Source: Streptomyces sp. NBC_01723
Lineage (GTDB): Bacteria > Actinomycetota > Actinomycetes > Streptomycetales > Streptomycetaceae
Direction of reading: 5' to 3'
DNA length: 64,000 nt
Assembly (NCBI RefSeq): GCF_036246005.1
Contig: NZ_CP109171.1
Location: forward strand, 6,374,001 to 6,438,000
The translations under genes and the position numbers were made by a program. The first letter of the stretch is position 1. Every line of letters begins with the position of its first letter. Shown piece after piece: positions 42,691-50,793 of this stretch. The notes beneath the pieces were generated by a model. It was not told the origin of the DNA and did not search any database. It saw nothing but the letters and a program-made list of their open reading frames with translations.

Positions 42691-43817
42691 CCGCGCCCCG
42701 CCCGCGCGTGCTGATCGCGCCCGTCACCGTCACCCCCACCAAGGCACTGGGCCTCAGCCACCTCAAGGGGCTGCTCTGGGTGGACGTGATGTACCGCGCC
42801 ACACGGATGCTGGCCGACCGCGACGTCGACTACCTCTACAGCAACACCACCTTCAACGGCACCCGGCAGACCGCCGGCTTCTGGGAGTACCTCGACCGCG
42901 TGCACGGCGACCTCGACCCGAGCGCCATCACCGAGGACGAAGTGGGCCTGCTCTACACGGAGTTCCAGACCCGCGGCGAACCGCCCGGCGACGCGGCCCT
43001 GCTGCCGTACGTCCGCGCAGTCGAGCAGACCGGCTGGACCCACCCGGTGAGCCGACGGCTGCTGGAGCTGTGGCGCGGCCACTTCGCCCGGCTGGGCATG
43101 CACGATCCCGGCCTCACCGCGACCCTGCACCCCGGACTCGACTTCGAGGAGACGGTCGAACGGCTCGCCAAGCACGGACTCTGCCTGGACACGCGCGACG
43201 ACGGCGGCCCCGTCTACCTGGACGCCACCGCCCAGGGACTGCCCCTGCGCCCCGCCACGTCCGCCACGGGCCGCCCCAACTACCTTGGCTGCGCCCTGCG
43301 CGACCTGATCCCGGCGGCGGAGGAGTACGACGAGATCGTCCTGCTCCACGACCGCGAGCTGACGGAGGACTACGTCCTGCTGCAGAAGCTCCTCGGCGCG
43401 CTCGGCGGCGCCCGCGCGCACCGGGTCTGTCTCGACCGGGTCCCGCTCGACGGCGTGGTGCGCTCCAGCCGCCACGGCGTCGCTCACGCGCACACCGTCG
43501 CCGGGCTGGCCGGCGCGCTGCGGGACCATGCGTCACCGGAGGCCGTCCGGCTCGGCGTGCGGCTGTACTTCGTCGCCGGGCTCGGCAAGGGCGAGAACGG
43601 GCAGTCCTACCGAGAGGAGCTCCTGCGCCAGACCGTCCAGCGCGCCGCCGGACTGCTCGCCCGCGAGGACCCGCCGTCCGCCCCGGACGCCCCGGAGTTC
43701 GTACGCCGGCAGACCGGCGGGCGGGCCCACGTGGATCCCTACCGGCTCACCTCCGCGCTGCTGCGCAGGCACCGGCCCGTCCCGCTGCGCGCCGTGGCAG
43801 CCGCGGCCTACCTCTGA
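42687..43817 (+). CDS. Unknown protein, possible class I aminoacyl-tRNA-synthetase-like fold
   Basis: A 376-residue protein I cannot place. Near the N-terminus VLIAPVTVTPTKALGLSHLK is followed by GLLWVDVMYRATRMLADRDV and DYLYSNTTFNGTRQTAGFWE. This recalls the P-x-HxGH-like start and first Rossmann half of class I tRNA synthetases. FVAGLGKGENGQSYREELL later might stand for a KMSKS-type loop. Both are loose resemblances, not family matches. It is coupled to the methyltransferase (GTGA) and sits in the GH3 operon, so amino acid activation or nucleotidyl transfer is an idea to test. Confidence 0.6.
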   Translation: MTAPRPRVLIAPVTVTPTKALGLSHLKGLLWVDVMYRATRMLADRDVDYLYSNTTFNGTRQTAGFWEYLDRVHGDLDPSAITEDEVGLLYTEFQTRGEPPGDAALLPYVRAVEQTGWTHPVSRRLLELWRGHFARLGMHDPGLTATLHPGLDFEETVERLAKHGLCLDTRDDGGPVYLDATAQGLPLRPATSATGRPNYLGCALRDLIPAAEEYDEIVLLHDRELTEDYVLLQKLLGALGGARAHRVCLDRVPLDGVVRSSRHGVAHAHTVAGLAGALRDHASPEAVRLGVRLYFVAGLGKGENGQSYREELLRQTVQRAAGLLAREDPPSAPDAPEFVRRQTGGRAHVDPYRLTSALLRRHRPVPLRAVAAAAYL

Positions 43818-43842
43818 CCGACCGGCACAAGGAGCGCACCCC

Positions 43843-44793
43843 ATGTTCACCCAGCGGTACCTCCGGGAGCACGCCGAACGCCGCGTCCGGGCCGCCCGCG
43901 CGAACCCGGCGCCCGACCCGGACCGGACGGCCGTGACGGTCGTCCTGCGGCGCTTCGCGCCCACGACCTTCGCGCGGTCCGCGGTGGGCTACGCCCTGGA
44001 CCTGCCCGACACCTTCGGCGAGCCGTGGTTGCGCGCGTACACCCGCACGGTCTTCCTCTCCGGCAACCCCGACAACCTCCGTAGGCGCTTCGCCTTCCAC
44101 CACGTCAGCGCGGACGGCACCATGGCGTGGACCCTGCCCGAGCAGACGGGCGAAACCCCGCCCCTGCGACGCCTGCTGCGCCTCTTCCCCGCGGCCGCCC
44201 TGCCCCCACTGCCGGCCCGCATCGAGATCCCGCCCCGTGCCCCCGCCGCCCTGGACGCCCCCACCGCACGGCTCGACGTCGTCACCACCCGGGTCTCCCT
44301 CGCCGACTACCTCGTGCACGTCCACCACGCCCTGGCCGAGGCGGTCCTGACCGGCCTGATCGGCACGGACACCGCGGTCGTACTCCGCCACCTGCCCGCA
44401 CTCGACCCGGCCGACGGGCCCTACGCCACGTTGCGCGTCGTACCCGACCGGGACGCGACCGACGACCGGCTGCGCGCCTGCGCGGGGGTGGCGGTGGCGG
44501 CATCCGCGCGGATGAAGCCGTCAGGCCTCCCCGAGGAACCCCTCCCACGCCTCGCGTGCCACACGGATGACGGGTCCGGTCACGGCTTTGGAGTCTCGGA
44601 TGTGCACGGTTCTCATGTCGGCCGCGACCTCGACGCAGTCGCCGCCCTCCGCTCCGCTGTAGCTGCTCTTGAACCAGGCGAGGCCGGAAGCGACGGCCGA
44701 GGACTCAGCGGTGTTCATAGCTCTCCCAGCAATCTCTCGACGAACTCAAGGGACTCTCGCGGAGTGAGAGCCTGTGATCGGATGATCCCATAA
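43843..44793 (+). CDS. Unknown protein, 3' end running into convergent genes
   Basis: The protein begins MFTQRYLREHAERRVRAARA behind CAAGGAG, 25 bases after the previous gene. Up to about residue 225 (ACAGVAVAASARMK) composition is normal for the operon. No family is recognised. From about 44519 onward the frame lies opposite the DUF397 gene and the end of the XRE gene, and the residues (HTDDGSGHGFGVSDVHGSHV) look like an antisense translation. The true C-terminus was therefore probably lost at a junction near 44518. Confidence 0.5.
   Translation: MFTQRYLREHAERRVRAARANPAPDPDRTAVTVVLRRFAPTTFARSAVGYALDLPDTFGEPWLRAYTRTVFLSGNPDNLRRRFAFHHVSADGTMAWTLPEQTGETPPLRRLLRLFPAAALPPLPARIEIPPRAPAALDAPTARLDVVTTRVSLADYLVHVHHALAEAVLTGLIGTDTAVVLRHLPALDPADGPYATLRVVPDRDATDDRLRACAGVAVAASARMKPSGLPEEPLPRLACHTDDGSGHGFGVSDVHGSHVGRDLDAVAALRSAVAALEPGEAGSDGRGLSGVHSSPSNLSTNSRDSRGVRACDRMIP
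44521..44718 (-). CDS. DUF397 protein
   Basis: A 65-residue DUF397 protein with the family core LAWFKSSYSGAEGGDCVEVA, VHIRDSKAV and AWEGFL near the end. Such proteins are always found with XRE-DUF5753 regulators and are thought to be their partners, possibly in an antitoxin-like relation. Its ATG overlaps the XRE stop (ATGA at 44718-44715). Confidence 0.88.
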   Translation of the reverse strand: MNTAESSAVASGLAWFKSSYSGAEGGDCVEVAADMRTVHIRDSKAVTGPVIRVAREAWEGFLGEA

Positions 44794-45584
44794 CGGGCGG
44801 CGGTGAGCGCTGCCTGCTGTGGGTCGGTCTGAAGAGTGCTGGACCCCTGTGCCTCCGTGTACGCGAACTTCTTGCCGTCGTCACGCGTGACGACCGTGAA
44901 CGCTCCGTCCACGCCTGCACATTCCTCGCAGTCGAGCGGCATGATCTGGATTTCGACGTTTCGCTTCTGGCCAACGAGGAGCAGATGCTCCAACTGCCCT
45001 CGCACCACGCGCTTTCCACCCAGCCGACGCCGCAATACCGACTCGTCCATCACGAAGCTGAGAAGTGGTGCGGGCTGGCGGTCGAAGATGTCTTGCCGGG
45101 CCAGCCGGGCGGCCACGCGCTGCTCGATGATCTCCTGGCCCAGAGGGGGCCGCCGCATAGCCAGTACCGCCCTCATGTACTCCTCGGTCTGGAGCAGGCC
45201 CTTGACCACCAGCGTGTCGTACGAAAGCAACTCGATGGCCTCCTTCTCCAAAGCGGCCATCCCCTGGAAGAACACCGGATACTGAGCCCGCTCCACCTGC
45301 TCCTTCCACACCGTCAGCAACCCGCCCGCGTCCAGAACCTCATCGGCACGCTCGATGGTCCTGGGTGAGGGGATCCGCCGCCCCTGCTCGTACGACGCGA
45401 CCGTGGACGCCGAATACCCGATCCGCCGCCCGAACTCCTCCCGCTCCAGCCCCGCCCGTACCCGCAGCGTCTTCATCGTCTGCCCGAACGCGACGACCAC
45501 GGCCTGGCCGGACGTGTCCGCCGTCGCCTGTCCCGCCTCGTCCGCCACCACGGCGTCGGCCCCCTCGCGCGCAACCTCGGTCAT
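44715..45584 (-). CDS. XRE-family regulator with DUF5753 domain
   Basis: A 289-residue regulator of the Scr1 type. The helix-turn-helix spans about residues 35-90 (MKTLRVRAGLEREEFGRRIG, SASTVASYEQGRRIPSPRTI). The DUF5753 domain follows (YDTLVVKGLLQTEEYMRAVL, MDESVLRRRLGG, IQIMPLDCEECAGVDGAFTV). A GGGAGGCGG ribosome site precedes the ATG. It forms an operon with DUF397 and lies divergent to an anti-sigma ATPase, a standard Streptomyces trio. Confidence 0.9.
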   Translation of the reverse strand: MTEVAREGADAVVADEAGQATADTSGQAVVVAFGQTMKTLRVRAGLEREEFGRRIGYSASTVASYEQGRRIPSPRTIERADEVLDAGGLLTVWKEQVERAQYPVFFQGMAALEKEAIELLSYDTLVVKGLLQTEEYMRAVLAMRRPPLGQEIIEQRVAARLARQDIFDRQPAPLLSFVMDESVLRRRLGGKRVVRGQLEHLLLVGQKRNVEIQIMPLDCEECAGVDGAFTVVTRDDGKKFAYTEAQGSSTLQTDPQQAALTAARYGIIRSQALTPRESLEFVERLLGEL

Positions 45585-45728
45585 CGCCACCGCCTCCCTG
45601 GCCCAACGCCGCCCCGACGGCCTCGTCACGCCGCGCGTCTCGTACCCGTGCCGCCCCAACGCGTACAACCGACCGCGTCGGTGCGTCACCACTGGTCACG
45701 CTACGCGACCGGCGACACCGTGGTCGGC

Positions 45729-46241
45729 ATGACGAGCCAACTCCCCAGCCCCATCGGCACCACCCAACCCACCTGTCCCAACGTCGACTTGAACCGCACC
45801 TTCGAGATGCGTTTCACCTCCACCCCACGGGGCGCCCGCCTCGCCCGTCGGCTGGCCGCGCACCGGTTGGACGCCTGGGGGATCCCGTACGGCACCGGCC
45901 CGCACGAGGAGATCGTGCTGATCGTCGGTGAGCTGACCGCCAACGCGGTACGGCACGGCCACGTCCCCGGCCGGGACTTCCATCTGCTCCTGCACGCCGG
46001 CGAACCCGCCCGCACGGTCAGGATCGAGGTCACCGACACCCGTTCCGAACGCACACCACCCGAACCGGACGCCCTGCCCGCCCCCGCCCCGCAGGACAGC
46101 AGCGGCCGAGGGCTGCTGCTGGTCGCGGGTCTCGCCGCCCGCTGGGGCTGGCACCTCCGGCCGGGAGGCCCGGGCAAGACGGTCTGGGCGGAGTGCGTGC
46201 GGTGCGGGGACGCCGACCTTCCTGGCGACCCCGAAAGGTGA
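45729..46241 (+). CDS. ATP-binding anti-sigma-type regulator (HATPase_c)
   Basis: A 170-residue GHKL ATPase with N-box VGELTANAVRHGHVPG and G2 motif DSSGRGLLLVAGLAARWGW, ending GPGKTVWAECV. It is the third member of the XRE/DUF397/ATPase trio and is divergent from the XRE gene. No clear ribosome site is seen; the ATG at 45729 fits the domain start, while the open frame extends to 45648. Confidence 0.8.
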   Translation: MTSQLPSPIGTTQPTCPNVDLNRTFEMRFTSTPRGARLARRLAAHRLDAWGIPYGTGPHEEIVLIVGELTANAVRHGHVPGRDFHLLLHAGEPARTVRIEVTDTRSERTPPEPDALPAPAPQDSSGRGLLLVAGLAARWGWHLRPGGPGKTVWAECVRCGDADLPGDPER

Positions 46242-46638
46242 CTGTGCCGTGCCGTTGAGTGAGGCTTCTGCCTCCGCAAGGTGACGACGGGTATGCGCCG
46301 GGTGATCGGCTCTGTGAGGGCGCGCACAGGGCCCACGTCACACTGCGCCGGGGTTAGTAGACGCCCGACGGCCGCAAGCCCCCGTGGTCACCAGCCGCCC
46401 GGGTGGTCGCACGGCCGGTCTGCGAAGCGGCGTAGTAGGTCACACACTTGTCGCGGCGCCCGGGCGTTCCGCAATGTGTTCGGCGTACCGGGGAGCCGAG
46501 CGCCGGGACCGGACGGGAAGAGCCCGACCGTGATCCAGACACCGGCCCTGATGACGCGAAGCCGCGTCCAACGCGGACACCGCGTCGCCGACCCCCCGTC
46601 GGCCTCCCCATCACGTTCCCGAATGGAGAGGTACACCC
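46242..46638 (+). promoter_or_regulatory. 397-base non-coding leader before the transglycosylase gene
   Basis: No ORF with protein character is visible here. The region contains several short G+C-rich inverted repeats and ends in GGAGAGG, the ribosome site of the next gene. I looked for a c-di-AMP (ydaO-type) riboswitch, which often precedes cell-wall lytic genes in actinomycetes, and could not recognise its conserved blocks. Confidence 0.35.
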
Positions 46639-47157
46639 ATGCACGCCATCCTGCGCCGTCCCAGCATCCGCAAGTCCGCCGTGGCCTCCCTCGCCGCCGC
46701 GGGCGCCGCCGCCGTCACCCTCACCCTGGCCCCGAGCCCGGCGCACGCCGCCGAGCCGGCCAAGGCCTCCTCCGCGCAGACGCAGGCCCAGACCGACAAG
46801 ATCAAGGCCATCGTCAAGGCCGGCGAGAAGAAGCACGGCGACGACCTCGACGGCTGGATCCGCACCGCCCTGGACGTCATGGACGCGAAGAACATCCCGG
46901 GCAGCTACGAGGGCCTGCACCGCAACATCATGCGCGAGTCGTCCGGCAACCCGACCGCGCAGAACAACTGGGACGTGAACGCCCAGAACGGCATCCCCTC
47001 GAAGGGTCTGCTCCAGACCATTCAGCCCACCTTCGACGCGTACCACGTCAAGGGCACCAAGGACTCCATCACCGACCCGGTCGCCAACATCGTCGCCGCC
47101 TGCAACTACGCGGCCGACAAGTACGGCTCCATGGACAACGTCGACTCCGCCTACTGA
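46639..47157 (+). CDS. Secreted transglycosylase-like protein (SLT domain)
   Basis: A 172-residue exported protein. The signal peptide is MHAILRRPSIRKSAVASLAA and continues to AHAAEPAK. The mature domain (IMRESSGNPTAQNNWDVNA, GIPSKGLLQTIQPTFDAYH) has the ES catalytic glutamate and the GLLQ-TF signature of lytic transglycosylases. It would cleave peptidoglycan outside the cell. It has no cell-wall binding module. Confidence 0.88.
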   Translation: MHAILRRPSIRKSAVASLAAAGAAAVTLTLAPSPAHAAEPAKASSAQTQAQTDKIKAIVKAGEKKHGDDLDGWIRTALDVMDAKNIPGSYEGLHRNIMRESSGNPTAQNNWDVNAQNGIPSKGLLQTIQPTFDAYHVKGTKDSITDPVANIVAACNYAADKYGSMDNVDSAY

Positions 47158-47230
47158 CCGGCGGACCCACAGACCGCCTGAGCCCCAGGGACACCGGTCC
47201 CACGCGGAGGCCGGCGGGGCCAGGCAGTAC

Positions 47231-47269
47231 GGCGGGGCCGGAGGGACGACACGTCCCTCCGGCCCCGCC
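47231..47269. terminator. Strong hairpin terminator after the transglycosylase gene
   Basis: The arms at 47231-47248 and 47252-47269 are a perfect 18-bp inverted repeat (GGCGGGGCCGGAGGGACG) with a three-base loop. It lies between the transglycosylase gene and the convergent LysR remnant. Confidence 0.8.
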
Positions 47270-47298
47270 TGCGTCGCACCCGCGCGTCCCAGAAGACT

Positions 47299-47815
47299 TC
47301 ACTCGGTCGCCCCCGCGGCATCCACAGCGGCAGCGACGAAGGAGGCGACCAGGCTGCGGCGGTCGTCCTGGGACCATGCGAGGACGAGTTCACTGTGGGG
47401 GGCATCGGTTACGGGCCGGTGGACGAGATCGGGTTGCATGGGCTGGGCCAGCGAGCGCGGCAGGATCGCGACGGCGCGTCCCAGCCTGATCATCTGCATG
47501 GCTTCGACCGCGTCCGTGACCTCGGGCCCAGGCCGGGCCTCGGGCGCTCCGGTCCAGCGCACGCCTTTCCAGCGTGGCAGTGTCTCCTGGGCGAGGTCGG
47601 CGAGAGTGATCTCCGAGCGAGAGGCGAGCCGGTGGTCCGGCGGAAGGATCGCGACACGTCCTTCGACCGTCAGGATTTCGTGGTCCAGGCCGGTCATGTC
47701 GTCGAACGGCACGTACAGCAGGGCGACATCGGCGCGGCCGTCGCGGACGTAGTCGGCGCGGTCCGTGGCTCCGCCGAAGAGGATGTCCACTGCTGGCCGA
47801 GTCCGGCGCCTCTCA
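47299..47815 (-). pseudogene. LysR substrate-binding domain remnant lacking the DNA-binding domain
   Basis: The frame encodes most of a LysR effector domain (DILFGGATDRADYVRDGRAD, VALLYVPFDDMTGLDHEILT, VAILPPDHRLASRSEITLAD, MIRLGRAVAILPRSLAQPM) and ends normally. The N-terminal helix-turn-helix and the first part of the effector domain are missing. Upstream the frame runs into the reverse-frame remnant of another gene. It is a 5'-truncated pseudogene. Confidence 0.7.
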
Positions 47816-47887
47816 CGCGAGGTCGAGTTCCACCCAGACCGCCTTGCCCGGCGCACCCTCGCGTGGGGCGACCGTCCACCGCGTTGC
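47813..47887 (-). pseudogene. C-terminal fragment of an anti-sigma ATPase
   Basis: ATRWTVAPREGAPGKAVW followed by VELDLA and stop is the typical end of Streptomyces HATPase regulators. The rest of the gene is not found upstream. Its stop meets the LysR remnant, so two partial genes are joined here. The stretch to 47990 holds nothing else I can assign. Confidence 0.5.
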
Positions 47888-47990
47888 CGAGCGGGTCCAC
47901 TGGAAGCACGCCGGGCAGATCCGGGGCAGATCAGTCGGAGGCTCGGCTCTTGCTCTGAGTGCTTGCAGATGCGATCTGATTCGGACGTGA

Positions 47991-48668
47991 TTACTCGATG
48001 TCCGGATCGGCGGCCTCTTCGAGGAGACGGCCCGCAAGTTCGTTGGCCCACTCCAAGGCCCAGCCGCGGAGAGCGTTGATCGTGGCGTCATCGAGCCCAT
48101 AGGCGGCGAAGGCTTCGTCGTCGGTCCACTCGGCGCCCGTGAGGTTGGATTGCAGGTCCTCACGCTCGAAGCGGCCACGAGCGTGGCGACGGCCGAACTC
48201 CTCGAGGTCGGCATTGGGCCAGCGACGTGAGGCCGCGAACACGTCGATCAGGTCGCGGGGCGCTCCGCGGTCGGCGAGGGCGCGGACCTTGGTTCCGATC
48301 ACGTCCTCCTCCGCGAGGACGGGCCCGTACGGGCTCTGGGCGACGGGCCGCCAGAAGATCTCCTTGAGGATGTCGACTTCGCATACCTGTCCGGTGGTCG
48401 GGTCGGACACGGTGAAGCGGGCGGACAGCGGGGCGGTCTCCAGAGCGTGCACGTTCCAGCTGCGGGCTTCCAGGCCTGCACGCAGCGTGGTGGCGATGTC
48501 GGCCATGGGGGCCGGGTTCTCGGTGGCGACATCGAGGTCCTGGCTGGGACGGTTCACGAGGCGGTGTGCCCGCACCGCGTATCCACCGGTGAGAACCAGC
48601 GGATACGGCGAACCGAGCGCGATCACATCCGCCAGGAGCCGCGTGTGCAGCTCCGGCATGTCCGTCAC
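47991..48668 (-). CDS. AbiEii/AbiGii-type nucleotidyltransferase
   Basis: A 225-residue nucleotidyltransferase-fold protein. LVLTGGYAVRAHRLVNRPSQ followed by DLDVAT gives the GG..A..H / DxD metal motif of the AbiEii/MenT group. VCEVDILKEIF supplies the third acidic residue, and EDVIGTKVRALADRGAPRDL-IDV is the family C-terminal signature. Toxins of this group modify tRNA or other acceptors and give phage defence or dormancy. The GTG at 48668 overlaps the upstream gene stop (GTGA); ATG 48659 is an alternative. Confidence 0.85.
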   Translation of the reverse strand: MTDMPELHTRLLADVIALGSPYPLVLTGGYAVRAHRLVNRPSQDLDVATENPAPMADIATTLRAGLEARSWNVHALETAPLSARFTVSDPTTGQVCEVDILKEIFWRPVAQSPYGPVLAEEDVIGTKVRALADRGAPRDLIDVFAASRRWPNADLEEFGRRHARGRFEREDLQSNLTGAEWTDDEAFAAYGLDDATINALRGWALEWANELAGRLLEEAADPDIE

Positions 48669-49057
48669 GCGGCTGCCCGGGTGCGGGAGGCGAGCTGAGG
48701 GAAGGCGTTTTCCCATACGGCGCGCACGCTGCGGCCGACGAGGGTGCGCAGCACCGGCCACAGCTCCAGGAGCAGGCCCTGGTTGAGGTAGCGGGGCAGG
48801 TCATCGCGCAGGCCCTCGTGCAGGACGGTGCGGTACAGCCCCATGCGCTGGCGCGGCTTGCCCAGGTCGTACGAGGTCATCCCCGACCAGGCCATGTGCA
48901 GCGGCAGCTCCACGATCCCCTGGGTCGGGCCGTGCAACTCGTCCAGCGACTCCGGCAGACGCCGTCGGAACTTCTCCCGGTACAGCGCGAGATCCTCGGC
49001 GACCGCGTCCGAGAGGCCGCTCGGCCCGGGTGCGGGGTGCTGTGGGCTGGAGGACAT
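48665..49057 (-). CDS. Small hypothetical protein coupled to the AbiEii-type gene
   Basis: A 130-residue protein (GLSDAVAEDLALYREKFRRR, LPLHMAWSGMTSYDLGKPRQ, RMGLYRTVLHEGLRDDLPRY). I do not recognise a family. The stop-start overlap with the nucleotidyltransferase and the two-gene layout make it the candidate antitoxin or partner. It does not resemble the AbiEi winged-helix antitoxin. Confidence 0.7.
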   Translation of the reverse strand: MSSSPQHPAPGPSGLSDAVAEDLALYREKFRRRLPESLDELHGPTQGIVELPLHMAWSGMTSYDLGKPRQRMGLYRTVLHEGLRDDLPRYLNQGLLLELWPVLRTLVGRSVRAVWENAFPQLASRTRAAA

Positions 49058-49252
49058 GCCGCCATTATGACGGCAGGGGAGCGGTAAGGGTGATGATGCG
49101 AGCCCGCGTCCGCCGTGAGCGGGAGGGGTTCGCGGAAGGTGTCTGAGCGTGACAACAAGGTCCCTGAGAAGTCCCACAGGTGAAGCCGACCCCCCCCTGG
49201 CTTGCATACGCGCAGTTCAGGAGGGGTGCAGCAGCGTTGCTTCTGAAGGCTC

Positions 49253-50782
49253 TCAAATGTCCCGGAAGATGTCGATCTGCGCCCCCACCGAGTTCAGCCG
49301 CTCCGCCAGATCCTCGTACCCCCGGTTGATGACGTACACGTTGCGCAGCACCGACGTGCCCTCCGCCGCCATCATCGCCAGCAGGACGACCACCGCGGGG
49401 CGCAGGGCCGGCGGGCACATCATCTCGGCGGCGCGCCAGCGGGTGGGGCCCTCGACCAGGACGCGGTGGGGGTCCAGGAGCTGGAGGCGGCCGCCGAGGC
49501 GGTTGAGGTCGGTCAGGTAGATGGCGCGGTTGTCGTAGACCCAGTCGTGGATGAGGGTCTGGCCCTGCGCGGAGGCCGCGATGGCCGCGAAGAACGGGAC
49601 GTTGTCGATGTTCAGGCCCGGGAAGGGCATGGGGTGGATCTTGTCGATCGGCGCCTCCAGTTTGGAGGGCCGGACGGTGAGGTCCACCAGGCGCGTGCGG
49701 CCGTTGTCCGCGAAGTACTCCGGCGTGCGGTCGTGGTCGAGGCCCATCTCCTCGAGGACCGCCAGCTCGATCTCCAGGAACTCGATGGGGACGCGGCGGA
49801 CCGTCAGCTCCGACTCCGTCACCACGGCCGCGGCCAGCAGGCTCATCGCCTCGACCGGGTCCTCGGAGGGGCAGTAGTCCACGTCGGCGTCGATGACGGG
49901 CATGCCGTGCACGGTGAGGGTGGTGGTGCCGACGCCCTCGACGCGGACGCCCAGGGCCTCCAGGAAGAAGCAGAGGTCCTGGACCATGTAGTTCGAGGAG
50001 GCGTTGCGGATGACGGTGACGCCGTCGTGGCGGGCGGCCGCGAGCAGCGCGTTCTCCGTGACCGTGTCGCCCCGCTCGGTCAGCACGATCGGGCGGTCCG
50101 GGCGCACCTGACGGTCCACCACCGCGTGGTAGTGGCCCTCGGTCGCCGCGACCTCCAGGCCGAACCGGCGCAGCGCGATCATGTGCGGCTCGATGGTCCG
50201 CGTGCCGAGGTCGCAGCCGCCGGCGTAGGGCAGCCGGAAGCGGTCCATGCGGTGCAGCAGCGGGCCGAGGAACATGATGATCGAGCGGGTGCGCACCGCC
50301 GCCTCGGCGTCGATGGCCTCCATGTCCAGCTCGCCCGGCGGCACGATCTCCAGGTCGGTGCCGTCGTTGATCCAGCGGGTGCGCACGCCGATGGAGTTGA
50401 GCACCTCCAGGAGGCGGTAGACCTCCTCGATGCGGGCGACCCGGCGCAGCACGGTGCGGCCCTTGTTGAGCAGCGAGGCGCACAGCAGGGCCACGCACGC
50501 GTTCTTGCTCGTCTTGACGTCGATGGCGCCCGAGAGGCGCCGGCCGCCGACCACGCGCAGGTGCATCGGACCCGCGTAGCCCAGGGAGACGATTTCGCTG
50601 TCCAGCGCTTCGCCGATACGGGCGATCATCTCAAGGCTGATGTTCTGGTTGCCGCGCTCGATGCGGTTGACGGCGCTCTGACTGGTGTTGAGCGCCTCCG
50701 CAAGCTGTGACTGGGTCCAGCCGCGGTGCTGCCGGGCGTCACGGATGAGCTTGCCGATGCGTACGAGGTAGTCGTCTGCCAT
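49253..50782 (-). CDS. murA: MurA-type enolpyruvyl transferase with N-terminal XRE domain
   Basis: A 509-residue fusion. Residues 1 to about 70 are an XRE helix-turn-helix (LIRDARQHRGWTQSQLAEAL, NTSQSAVNRIERGNQNIS). The rest is an EPT domain of the UDP-GlcNAc 1-carboxyvinyltransferase type (MHLRVVGGRRLSGAIDVKTS, KNACVALLCASLLNKG). The loop with the fosfomycin-sensitive cysteine reads LPYAGGCDLGTRTIEPHM, so the Cys is kept. This corresponds to the second murA of S. coelicolor next to aconitase (recalled). It may be a cell-wall enzyme that also regulates genes. No partner gene is in its operon. Confidence 0.87.
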   Translation of the reverse strand: MADDYLVRIGKLIRDARQHRGWTQSQLAEALNTSQSAVNRIERGNQNISLEMIARIGEALDSEIVSLGYAGPMHLRVVGGRRLSGAIDVKTSKNACVALLCASLLNKGRTVLRRVARIEEVYRLLEVLNSIGVRTRWINDGTDLEIVPPGELDMEAIDAEAAVRTRSIIMFLGPLLHRMDRFRLPYAGGCDLGTRTIEPHMIALRRFGLEVAATEGHYHAVVDRQVRPDRPIVLTERGDTVTENALLAAARHDGVTVIRNASSNYMVQDLCFFLEALGVRVEGVGTTTLTVHGMPVIDADVDYCPSEDPVEAMSLLAAAVVTESELTVRRVPIEFLEIELAVLEEMGLDHDRTPEYFADNGRTRLVDLTVRPSKLEAPIDKIHPMPFPGLNIDNVPFFAAIAASAQGQTLIHDWVYDNRAIYLTDLNRLGGRLQLLDPHRVLVEGPTRWRAAEMMCPPALRPAVVVLLAMMAAEGTSVLRNVYVINRGYEDLAERLNSVGAQIDIFRDI

Positions 50783-50793
50783 GAGGTTGAGGC

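Noticed and set aside
46242..46638. A ydaO (c-di-AMP) riboswitch in the transglycosylase leader
   Set aside because: Such riboswitches often precede cell-wall lytic genes, but the conserved sequence blocks were not found by eye. A covariance-model search (RF00379) would settle it.
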